Below, piece by piece: positions 45,219 to 53,922 of a stretch of 64,000 nt of DNA. Position numbers and translations under genes: made by a program. A model generated the notes under the pieces. It was not told the DNA's origin and made no database searches. It worked only from the letters and a program-made list of their open reading frames with translations. The first letter of the stretch is position 1; the number at the start of each line of letters is the position of its first letter. This stretch comes from Paenibacillus sp. PvR098 (lineage in GTDB: Bacteria; Bacillota; Bacilli; Paenibacillales; NBRC-103111): assembly GCF_017833255.1 (NCBI RefSeq), contig NZ_JAFIBU010000001.1, positions 3,652,501-3,716,500 on the forward strand. Reading direction: 5' to 3'.

Positions 45219-45719
45219 ATGCGCTGGAAAGTGGCTATCTTGACCGCAAGCGACGCGGGATCCCGCGGGGAGCGGGAAGATACGAGTGCACAGGTGATCC
45301 GTGAGCTGATCGAAGAGGAGATGAACGGCGAGATTATCGAGTACCGCATCGTACCGGACGAGAAAGACGAGATTATGGCGGGACTGATTGAGATGACCGA
45401 CTATTTCAAAGCTGATCTGATCCTCACCACGGGCGGCACGGGACTGGCCGTTCGCGACGTTACGCCTGAAGCGACGCTAAGCGTCATCGATCGTGAGGCA
45501 CCGGGCTTCGCCGAGGCGATGCGCATGTTTTCCATGCAGCAAACGCGTCGCGCGATGCTGTCCCGGGCCGTTTCCGGGATTCGCGGCAGAACGCTGATCA
45601 TTAACTTGCCTGGCAGCCCTAAGGGCGTGTCAGAGAATTTATCTGCAATCATGGACCAGCTGCCTCATGCGCTGGCTATTCTGACCGGACGGGAAGGGGA
45701 TCATGGCAGTGAAGCTTGA
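45219..45719 (+). CDS. moaB: Molybdenum cofactor biosynthesis protein, MoaB/MogA family
   Basis: Binds molybdopterin and likely adenylylates it before metal insertion. The 166-residue MoCF-domain protein has ILTASDAGSRGEREDTS at the start, the binding loop LTTGGTGLAVRDVTPEAT near residue 75, and INLPGSPKGVSENL near residue 130. GGGGAGGAG precedes the ATG by about 8 bases. It overlaps the next gene by 17 bases. MoaB and MogA cannot be separated from sequence alone. Confidence 0.9.
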   Translation: MRWKVAILTASDAGSRGEREDTSAQVIRELIEEEMNGEIIEYRIVPDEKDEIMAGLIEMTDYFKADLILTTGGTGLAVRDVTPEATLSVIDREAPGFAEAMRMFSMQQTRRAMLSRAVSGIRGRTLIINLPGSPKGVSENLSAIMDQLPHALAILTGREGDHGSEA

Positions 45720-46710
45720 GTCTATGCTTGAAGAGGTTGCAGTCGAGAAGGCGGTCGGGATGGTGCTTGCACACGACCTGACGCAAATTATCCCCGGTCA
45801 GTTCAAAGGCCGCTTGTTCAAAAAAGGCCACGTGATCCGTGAAGAAGACATCCCCGCGCTGCTTAGCATCGGTAAGGAGCATATTTATACGATCCGTTTG
45901 GAGAAGGGCATTCTGCACGAGGATGAAGCGGCTCTGCGTATGGCCAAGGCCGCGCAGGGCGCGAATGTGCAGCTGACTGAACCGCATGAAGGAAAAATTA
46001 CGCTGAAATCAACGATCCACGGTCTTGCCAAAATCGATAAAGCACGTATTGACGAGGTGAATTCCCTCAACCAAATCATTATGTCCACGGTTCAGACGAA
46101 TACAGTTGTCCAGCCGGGGCAGGGATTGATGGGCACGCGCGTTGTTCCGCTGATTATAGAAGAAGCGCGAATTGCGGAAGTGGAAAAGGTTGCGGAAACC
46201 GCCGCTGGACGGCTTGTGGAGGTTAAGCCGTTCAAGAAGCTGCGTGCCGGGCTGATTACGACGGGCAGCGAGGTGTTCAAAGGCCGTATACAGGACAAAT
46301 TCGGGCCTGTGGTGCGAGAGAAGCTGGCCGCCTTGGGTTCGGAAGTCATAGAGCAGCGCTTTGCTCCGGATGACAGCGAGACGATTGTGAGGGAGATTCA
46401 TCGGTTCAAGGAAGAAGGAGCAGACTTGATTCTTGTCACGGGAGGCATGTCCGTTGATCCGGACGATCGTACGCCGGGTTCGATCAAGCAAGCCGGGGCG
46501 AGAATCGTCAGCTATGGCACGCCGATGCTTCCTGGTTCGATGCTGTTGATCGGATATCTCGATGAGATCCCGATTATGGGGCTTCCCGGATGCGTCATGC
46601 ACGATCCTTATACCTCGTTTGACGTTCTTTTGCCAAGGATTTGTGCTGGCGAAACCATCAACCGAAACGATATTACCGAGATGGGATACGGCGGCCTGTA
46701 CAACTGCTGA
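45703..46710 (+). CDS. Molybdopterin-binding protein, MoeA-like (CinA/MoCF domain)
   Basis: A 335-residue protein related to MoeA but shorter. It starts with VEKAVGMVLAHDLTQIIPGQFKGRLFKKGH, like MoeA domain I. The MoCF core is from about residue 170, with AGLITTGSEVFKGRIQDKF and LILVTGGMSVDPDDRTPGSI, and then GLPGCVMHDPYTSFDVLLP. Domain II and the last MoeA domain are reduced or missing, so it may be a sensor or carrier rather than a full molybdenum insertase. It overlaps moaB, confirming cotranscription. Confidence 0.85.
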   Translation: MAVKLESMLEEVAVEKAVGMVLAHDLTQIIPGQFKGRLFKKGHVIREEDIPALLSIGKEHIYTIRLEKGILHEDEAALRMAKAAQGANVQLTEPHEGKITLKSTIHGLAKIDKARIDEVNSLNQIIMSTVQTNTVVQPGQGLMGTRVVPLIIEEARIAEVEKVAETAAGRLVEVKPFKKLRAGLITTGSEVFKGRIQDKFGPVVREKLAALGSEVIEQRFAPDDSETIVREIHRFKEEGADLILVTGGMSVDPDDRTPGSIKQAGARIVSYGTPMLPGSMLLIGYLDEIPIMGLPGCVMHDPYTSFDVLLPRICAGETINRNDITEMGYGGLYNC

Positions 46711-46752
46711 GCATCACGGTAACGAACTTATTAGACGGAAAGGACGACTGCT

Positions 46753-47025
46753 ATGCTTGGGAATTTGGGCTTCTCTGAAATATTACTCATCGCCGTCATA
46801 GCGCTGCTATTGTTCGGACCGAACAAGCTTCCGGAATTGGGGCGTTCTCTTGGAAGAACGTTGCACGAATTCAAGAAGGGCACGCGTGAAATATTGTCCG
46901 ACGATGAAACACGGCCGCCGGAACGGAAAGACGTCACGCCTTCCAGTTCCAGCGCACAGGAACCTGAACAGCCACAGACCGATCCTCCGGTTCACCGGCA
47001 GGATTCCCGTAGACTGCCGGATTAA
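46753..47025 (+). CDS. tatA: Sec-independent translocase component TatA
   Basis: Pore-forming subunit of the twin-arginine exporter. The 90-residue protein has one N-terminal helix (LGFSEILLIAVIALLLFGPNKLPE), the F-G hinge, the amphipathic helix LGRSLGRTLHEFKKGTRE and a polar Pro/Gln-rich tail. GAAAGGA lies about 9 bases before the ATG. Placement between molybdenum cofactor genes and tatC fits export of folded cofactor enzymes, some of which carry molybdenum. Confidence 0.95.
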   Translation: MLGNLGFSEILLIAVIALLLFGPNKLPELGRSLGRTLHEFKKGTREILSDDETRPPERKDVTPSSSSAQEPEQPQTDPPVHRQDSRRLPD

Positions 47026-47039
47026 TGAGGTGAAGTGAC

Positions 47040-47816
47040 ATGGAACAAGAAGACGGCATGACGCTTGTCGAGCACTTGACCGAGCTTCGTAAGCGAATCA
47101 TTTGGGTCATTATTGTGCTTGTGCTCGGTATGGTGATCGGACTGGTTGTGGCCCAACCGCTCATTACGTATTTGAAGTCAATCCCGCCGGCGAGCGAAAT
47201 CAACTGGAACGTATTTTCGCCGTGGGATGCGATTAAATTATATATGAATTTCGCTCTGGTTATGGGGCTGCTCGTAACTCTTCCTTTTACCTTGTATCAG
47301 GTTTGGGCATTTTTGAAGCCGGGACTCCGGCAAGTCGAGCAGAAGGCCTCGCTCATTTATGTGCCGTTCGCTTTCGTCATGTTTTTGCTGGGCCTTGCAT
47401 TCGGTTATTTTATCGTCTTTCAGATGGCCTTTTTGTTCACCACAACGATCACGGAGAGCTTGCAGCTTAGCGAAACGTACGGTGTAACTCAATATTTCTC
47501 TTTTATGTTTAATATTCTTATTCCACTCGCGCTTGTGTTCGAGCTTCCAATTGTGGTCATGTTCTTGACGAAGATCCGTTTGCTGAACCCGATGCTGCTC
47601 CGAAAATTCCGCCGCTATGCCTACTTGGCGCTGGTTGTCATATCCACGATGATTACACCGCCGGATGCAGCCTCGGCCATCATCGTCTCGGTGCCAATGA
47701 TTGGGCTGTACGAGCTCAGCGTGTTTCTGTCGGGGATAATCTACCGGAAGCAGCTGCTGCAGGATCAAGCTTGGGAATCGGAAGGAGCCGAAACGGCCAT
47801 GAAGCCTGTCGATTGA
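47040..47816 (+). CDS. tatC: Sec-independent translocase component TatC
   Basis: Receptor for twin-arginine signal peptides, six-helix membrane protein. The 258-residue protein opens with MTLVEHLTELRKRIIW, the signature N-terminal loop, and has FLKPGLRQVEQKA, the periplasm-side FAFVMFLLGLAFGYF helix and STMITPPDAAS in the last third. GAGGTG precedes the ATG, 14 bases after tatA. The final codons and stop lie inside the terminator stem. Confidence 0.96.
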   Translation: MEQEDGMTLVEHLTELRKRIIWVIIVLVLGMVIGLVVAQPLITYLKSIPPASEINWNVFSPWDAIKLYMNFALVMGLLVTLPFTLYQVWAFLKPGLRQVEQKASLIYVPFAFVMFLLGLAFGYFIVFQMAFLFTTTITESLQLSETYGVTQYFSFMFNILIPLALVFELPIVVMFLTKIRLLNPMLLRKFRRYAYLALVVISTMITPPDAASAIIVSVPMIGLYELSVFLSGIIYRKQLLQDQAWESEGAETAMKPVD

Positions 47817-47828
47817 CAGGCTTTTTTG
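47803..47828 (+). terminator. Terminator overlapping the tatC stop codon
   Basis: AGCCTGTC (47803-47810) and GACAGGCT (47815-47822) with loop GATT, followed by a T run. The TGA at 47814-47816 is inside the hairpin. Confidence 0.9.
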
Positions 47829-48077
47829 TTTGATTTTTGAGAAACGGATTAGAGACGTGTATGACTTGAGTCGTTAATCTGCATTACACAGCACACTCAT
47901 CGCCTCAAGAAGGAAGCCGCCCGTGCCGTTCCCGTCAACGGCTTGTCTCCTACCGTAATTCAGCATCTATCTACTGCAGCCACCCTCTGAATGCTTGAAA
48001 TCTCCTGTACTCACCTGCCGTATATTTTCTAATTCCCTGGATACAATGATTGAGGTGTAAAATTATTGTAAAACCAC

Positions 48078-48106
48078 TTGCAAAATTCATGCGAAGTTAG
48101 TATCAT
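48078..48106 (+). promoter_or_regulatory. Sigma-A promoter of groESL
   Basis: TTGCAA, 17-base spacer, TATCAT. The start point falls just before the CIRCE element. Between the tatC terminator and this promoter (47830-48077) nothing else is recognised. Confidence 0.75.
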
Positions 48107-48117
48107 AAGAATTGTTG

Positions 48118-48144
48118 TTAGCACTAAACGCATTCGAGTGCTAA
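48118..48144 (+). promoter_or_regulatory. CIRCE element (HrcA operator)
   Basis: TTAGCACTA, 9 bases, GAGTGCTAA. Matches the CIRCE consensus TTAGCACTC-N9-GAGTGCTAA with one change in the left arm. It predicts HrcA repression and heat induction of groESL. Confidence 0.96.
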
Positions 48145-48184
48145 TAAAAAATATAACCTAATTTTAAAAGGAGGCTATTTTCTC

Positions 48185-48466
48185 ATGATCAAACCGTTGG
48201 GTGATCGCGTAGTCATTGAAGCCATCGCTAAGGAGGAAACAACCGCAAGCGGAATCGTACTGCCTGACACAGCGAAAGAAAAGCCGCAAGAAGGCAAAGT
48301 CGTAGCTGTAGGTAGCGGTACACTCAAAGACGGTGAGCGCGTGCCACTTGAGCTTAAAGAAGGCGACCGTGTGATTTTCTCCAAATATGCAGGCACCGAA
48401 GTGAAATACGACGGCCGCGAGCTGCTCATCATGCGTGAAAGCGACATCCTTGCTATCATGGCGTAA
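48185..48466 (+). CDS. groES: Co-chaperonin GroES
   Basis: Seven-fold ring lid of the GroEL folding chamber. The 93-residue protein has [17 protein letters not shown], the mobile loop [17 protein letters not shown], and the [14 protein letters not shown] core. AGGAGG lies about 9 bases before the ATG. It is controlled by the CIRCE element and cotranscribed with groEL. Confidence 0.98.
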   Translation: MIKPLGDRVVIEAIAKEETTASGIVLPDTAKEKPQEGKVVAVGSGTLKDGERVPLELKEGDRVIFSKYAGTEVKYDGRELLIMRESDILAIMA

Positions 48467-48575
48467 GTGTAAGCTGCCAGATCTCGCCGCGCTTTATACT
48501 TAAGTATTGCGCATTTACATTTACTTACGAAAATATCCGAATTGGTAAAATAAATTGAATTCAAATTCGACTTAG

Positions 48576-50222
<1,647 letters not shown>

Positions 50223-50241
50223 TCCAGCCTATCCCGTAAGG

Positions 50242-50275
50242 AAAAGCAGCATCCCGTTAGGGATGCTGCTTTTTT
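50242..50275 (+). terminator. Terminator of groESL
   Basis: AAAAGCAGCATCCC pairs with GGGATGCTGCTTTT around GTTA, followed by TTTTTT; 19 bases after the stop. Confidence 0.93.
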
Positions 50276-50323
50276 GCGTTATTTCACTATGTATTTGGAC
50301 ATGCCACGGAAATTAAAGTTGCC

Positions 50324-50740
50324 TCACACTGTTGAATCACGCTCTGCTTTATAAAAACGGCCTGTCAAGAACGCGTATGTTTGTTCGAGCTCAGTAAAAT
50401 TGGCTTTGATATGCTCGTAAATCCGCCGTGCCGTCATCTCGTCGTAAACGTGTGAAGTTTCGTTTCGATCTTTAAGCATCTGAAGCCAGCGTGCTTCGTC
50501 ATGAATCCATTGGGCTTGATATGCTCTTTGCAACGCTTCCCGAGGAGTACCGGTTTCGACACCCTCATAAGCCAATAGCCGCTTGAACGTTTTCCAATAT
50601 AGCTCAATGACGAATTCGAACCTTTGGATCGTTCCATCGATCGCCAAGCTGTTGGCTTCCGGTTCCTTTAATGCCTCTTTCAGTCGCTCTAAAGCATGGC
50701 CCAAATTCACTAAACTTTGGTTAATTTTGGTTTCGCTCAT
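50324..50740 (-). CDS. HEPN-family toxin candidate (HI0074-like)
   Basis: A 138-residue all-helical HEPN protein, historically called nucleotidyltransferase substrate-binding protein. It has the RNase motif R-x4-H-x-Y in DRNETSHVYDE near residue 92, which matches the HEPN toxin of type VII toxin-antitoxin systems. The N-terminus (LVNLGHALERLKEAL; QRFEFVIELYWKTFKRLL) is typical. It overlaps the upstream MNT gene by 20 bases. In studied pairs the MNT enzyme neutralises HEPN by AMPylating the Tyr. Toxicity here is inferred. Confidence 0.87.
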   Translation of the reverse strand: MSETKINQSLVNLGHALERLKEALKEPEANSLAIDGTIQRFEFVIELYWKTFKRLLAYEGVETGTPREALQRAYQAQWIHDEARWLQMLKDRNETSHVYDEMTARRIYEHIKANFTELEQTYAFLTGRFYKAERDSTV

Positions 50741-51023
50741 ATATCATCTTGCCCTCCGATTCGATTTTAAGTCTTAGATCTGAAGAAGCTTCTTCTAAAC
50801 GAATGACATCAATCAGAAGTAGTGTATCCAAGTCCTCGACGGAGTGTAAAATGTTCATCCAAGTCTTTAGGTCCGCTTCCGGCGCTTGAATAGCCAGATC
50901 GATGTCCGACCGTTCTTCTGCATCCCCTCGAGCTCTTGAGCCGAATAGGATCACTTTTTCGATTTCTCTATATGGAGACAAGCTATCGATCATTTGATTA
51001 TAGAGCGTTTCTTGGAGTATCAT
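50721..51023 (-). CDS. MNT-family minimal nucleotidyltransferase (antitoxin candidate)
   Basis: A 100-residue protein with the DNA polymerase beta-like core G-S-x10-D-x-D (FGSRARGDAEERSDIDLAI) near residue 28, plus a later acidic strand (LLLIDVIRL). It is the size of MntA-type antitoxins and precedes the HEPN gene with overlap. GGGGGTG lies just upstream of the ATG. Most likely a type VII toxin-antitoxin module, sitting between the groESL terminator and S-layer genes. Confidence 0.88.
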   Translation of the reverse strand: MILQETLYNQMIDSLSPYREIEKVILFGSRARGDAEERSDIDLAIQAPEADLKTWMNILHSVEDLDTLLLIDVIRLEEASSDLRLKIESEGKMIYERNQN

Positions 51024-51068
51024 CGGAGCACCCCCTAAGAATATATGTTATTTCATTATACAACAAAT

Positions 51069-51106
51069 TGAAAAAGAAAGAGACCCGAAGCATCGAGTCT
51101 CTTGAT
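51069..51106 (-). terminator. Terminator of the shorter SLH gene
   Basis: Minus strand AAGAGACTCGATGCTTCGGGTCTCTT forms a hairpin followed by a T-rich tail. It lies about 12 bases beyond the stop. Confidence 0.75.
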
Positions 51107-51117
51107 AATATAAATAA

Positions 51118-51759
51118 TTACTTCGTATAAGGCAAGAAGCGTTTCAGCACGGTTGCCGCTTGAGCGCGGGTTGCTGTACTTGTAGGACTAAACGTATCTT
51201 CCGTCATGCCATTCATAATTCTGGCATTCAGCGACGCTGCAATCTCCTTGTGGCCCCATGTGATTTGATCGGCATCTTTAAACTGGGAGAGAAGCTCTTC
51301 TTGTCTCGAAGCGTTGACCTCAGAAGCTACATCCGCATAGGTCAGAGCGCGAATAATGATCGCAGCCATTTCCTCACGAGTCACCGGAGCTGTCGGGTGG
51401 AAGGTATTGTCTTCGTAACCGTTGATCAGGCCTGCATAAGTTGCGGCGGATACGGTGTCTGCATACCAGGACGAAGCGTCCACATCGCTAAAATAAGTGT
51501 TGGAGGTAACAGTAGTCAGACCCAACGAACGAACAACCAATGTTGCAAATTCAGCGCGCGTAATGCTGCGGTCCGGCTCGAATTGTGTAGGGGTAACACC
51601 TTCTACAATTTTTTGTTCAACCAAGGATTCGATATCTTTCTTGGCCCAGTGGGAAGACAAATCGTCAAAAGCTGCAAAGGCAAGGACAGGAGATAACATC
51701 GACACGATCATCAGGACCGCGAGGATTTGAGCGACCTTTTTCATAACAACGGTTTTCAT
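51118..51759 (-). CDS. Secreted protein composed of three SLH domains
   Basis: Short cell-surface protein that would bind pyruvylated secondary wall polymer. The 213-residue precursor has a signal peptide (VMKKVAQILAVLMIVSML, then AFA) and then three S-layer homology repeats with ITRAEFATLVVRSLG, VTREEMAAIIIRALTY and ATRAQAATVLKRFL. Nothing else follows, so it is essentially an anchor. The frame is open to 51798. AGGAGG near 51773-51778 is 13 bases before ATG 51759, a little long. Signal and SLH parts closely resemble the next gene, pointing to gene duplication. Confidence 0.88.
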   Translation of the reverse strand: MKTVVMKKVAQILAVLMIVSMLSPVLAFAAFDDLSSHWAKKDIESLVEQKIVEGVTPTQFEPDRSITRAEFATLVVRSLGLTTVTSNTYFSDVDASSWYADTVSAATYAGLINGYEDNTFHPTAPVTREEMAAIIIRALTYADVASEVNASRQEELLSQFKDADQITWGHKEIAASLNARIMNGMTEDTFSPTSTATRAQAATVLKRFLPYTK

Positions 51760-51857
51760 TGTTTGCAGTAATCCTCCTATAATTTCTATGTTTTTCAATA
51801 AATTATACTATACCACCTTTAGCCATGGCTTGAACACCCCATAAATGTTAACAATAA

Positions 51858-51890
51858 ACAAAAAGACCCGATACCGAAGTATCGAGCCTT
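51858..51890 (-). terminator. Terminator of the larger SLH gene
   Basis: Minus strand GGCTCGATAC-TTCG-GTATCGGGTC followed by TTTTTG. It separates the two SLH transcripts. Confidence 0.85.
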
Positions 51891-51901
51891 GATGTAAGGA
51901 T

Positions 51902-53572
51902 TTAGTTAATAAAGCCAGCAGAGCCTAAGAAACGCTTCAGCATCGTAGCGGATTGCGCACGAGTTGCCTCGCTTGCAGAACCGATTGTGTTATCGGTTAG
52001 ACCGTTGATGATGCCTGCATGGATAGCGGCTGCGATTTCTTTTTGCGCCCAAATGATTTGGTTCGCATCATTGAATTTCGCGAGCAGTTCAGCTTGCTTG
52101 GAAGCGGAAATCTCCGTTTTCACGCCAGCGTAATTCAACGCACGAACGACCATAGCGGCCAGTTCTTCGCGAGTGATTTGGGTATTCGGACGGAACGTGT
52201 TGTCTTCGTACCCGTTAATAATGCCCGCTTTAACAGCTGCGGACACCGCGCCGGAGTACCATGCGCCAGCGTTCACATCGCTAAATTGGCTTGCGGAAGA
52301 ACCGGAAGTCAGACCCAAGGAACGAACAACCAGCGTTGCAAATTCTGCACGGGTGATGTTGCGGTTCGGTTGGAATTGATTGTCCGACACGCCTTCAACC
52401 ACCAGCTTGTTCGCGAGCAGCTCCACATCAGCTTTCGCCCAGTGGGATGCGAGGTCTTCGAAAGATTTATTGTTTTCGATAACCGTGTAAATGCTGTTTC
52501 CGTTACGCTTCAGCGTAGCTACGGTCTTACCATCTTTCGTTGCGAAGGTAGCAGGAACGAAGCTAAGCTTCTTCGTGACCGGGTTATAGAGAACACCAGT
52601 CGCTGTAGCAGCATTTACTGCTTTGCTCACGTTCAAAGAACGGGAGGCATAAGTTGTACCAAAGTCAATGTTAACCGATTTGCCGTTAGCGGAAGCCGTT
52701 ACGGTGAATTCGATCACATCAGCAATGGCGTTACCGCCAAGAGCGTCAATCGCGCTGTTCACATCTGCAGCCGTATCGCCGCTAACTTCAGAGATCGTAA
52801 CAGTGATTGTCAGATCTTTAATGTCAACGCCCAATGCTTTAGCCAGTGTATCCAAGTTCAGGACAGACAGAGGAAGATTGTAAGTACCATTCTCGGAAAC
52901 GATTGTAATCGAAGTGCCAGCTTTCTTAGCTGCGTCTACCAGAGCGGAAGCCGGAAGTTCCGCTTTATCACCGGAGATGTTCACTTCCACATTGGTTTTG
53001 CCTTCAAACGCCTGTGTCAGTACGCTTGCATCTACTTTACCGTTGGAAGCATCAACTTTTCCAGGCTCAGCAGCTGCACCACCACCGCCACCGCCGGCGC
53101 TGCGGCCTTCTTCATCTTCTGGTTGTTCACCAGGCTGTGCGTCTGGTACACCGGGCTCTGTACCTGGCTCACCTGGCTGTGCGCCTGGCTCCCCAGCTGG
53201 TGTGTAAACAGCATTATATATGGCAGCAGATACTCCGTAGAATGCTTTTACATAGACAGAATCAGCAACACTGGAATCGGCTAAGGTAATAGTAAAATCA
53301 AAGTATGTAGCACCATTGACTGTTCTGTATGTAGCATCGTAAATTGAGCTAATAACAGATGTAGCATTGCTGTCAGCGTAAACGGCAAAGTAAACATTGT
53401 CATTTACGTTATAGACCGTGCTGTAAACACTTCCCGTAATCGTTTTGTTTGGCTTATCGTAAGATGCCTTGTCAAAGCTGACTGCAGCGAATGCCAAAAC
53501 TGGTAAAAGCATAGACACGATCATAAGTACTGCTAAAACTTGCGATGTTTTTTTCATTACAGCAGACTTCAC
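51902..53572 (-). CDS. S-layer-type surface protein with C-terminal SLH domains
   Basis: A 556-residue secreted protein. A signal peptide almost identical to that of the neighbouring SLH protein is followed by a beta-rich N-terminal domain (about 30-135), a Pro/Gly/Glu linker (PGAQPGEPGTEPGVP) with a Gly run, a central domain (about 190-385) and three SLH repeats at the C-terminus (ITRAEFATLVVRSLG, ITREELAAMVVRALNY, ATRAQSATMLKRFLG). The start is a GTG 10 bases after AAAGGAG, parallel to the paralogue's start; the open frame to 53629 is not needed. It may be the protein decorated by the glycan genes that follow, but no glycosylation site can be read. Confidence 0.86.
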   Translation of the reverse strand: MKSAVMKKTSQVLAVLMIVSMLLPVLAFAAVSFDKASYDKPNKTITGSVYSTVYNVNDNVYFAVYADSNATSVISSIYDATYRTVNGATYFDFTITLADSSVADSVYVKAFYGVSAAIYNAVYTPAGEPGAQPGEPGTEPGVPDAQPGEQPEDEEGRSAGGGGGGAAAEPGKVDASNGKVDASVLTQAFEGKTNVEVNISGDKAELPASALVDAAKKAGTSITIVSENGTYNLPLSVLNLDTLAKALGVDIKDLTITVTISEVSGDTAADVNSAIDALGGNAIADVIEFTVTASANGKSVNIDFGTTYASRSLNVSKAVNAATATGVLYNPVTKKLSFVPATFATKDGKTVATLKRNGNSIYTVIENNKSFEDLASHWAKADVELLANKLVVEGVSDNQFQPNRNITRAEFATLVVRSLGLTSGSSASQFSDVNAGAWYSGAVSAAVKAGIINGYEDNTFRPNTQITREELAAMVVRALNYAGVKTEISASKQAELLAKFNDANQIIWAQKEIAAAIHAGIINGLTDNTIGSASEATRAQSATMLKRFLGSAGFIN

Positions 53573-53730
53573 TCCAGAACTTCTCCTTTCAGCTCTTTCA
53601 AAATGTAATGTTCTAAATAACGAACGCATAATTTGTATTCACCCCTTTCCTGCGTAAGATATATATGCCAAGGCCGTTTCTTAGTTACCAAAGTTATAGG
53701 GCCTAAGATCTATTCTAGCACCATAAAGTC

Positions 53731-53769
53731 GAAAATGGTAGTATTTTGAAAAGAAAAACTACCATTTTC
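53731..53769. repeat. Inverted repeat upstream of the SLH gene
   Basis: GAAAATGGTAGT (53731-53742) and ACTACCATTTTC (53758-53769) are perfectly complementary with a 15-base spacer. It lies about 160 bases before the SLH start without a T run, so an operator or mRNA leader structure is more likely than a terminator. No clear promoter was placed here. Confidence 0.5.
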
Positions 53770-53820
53770 GTGAATTAATTAACATATTATGAATTTAATA
53801 GAAATTAGATTTCCAGACAC

Positions 53821-53910
53821 AAAACAAAACAGGAGCATCAAGTCCTGAAGTGGCATAAGGTTTGACATTCTGTCAAGTCCTGTAGACAAGCTTCCGGCAA
53901 TGCTCCTGTT
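53821..53910 (-). terminator. Long-armed terminator of the O-antigen-ligase-like gene
   Basis: AACAGGAGCAT (53828-53838) and ATGCTCCTGTT (53900-53910) pair around a loop that contains a smaller TTGACA/TGTCAA hairpin. On the minus strand the outer stem is followed by TTTGTTTTG. It lies 13 bases past the stop. Confidence 0.7.
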
Positions 53911-53922
53911 GTATGATTGCAA

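Noticed and set aside
47830-48077. Possible transposase or intron remnant between tatC and groES
   Set aside because: Translations are full of stops and no IS ends, inverted repeats or intron core motifs could be identified.
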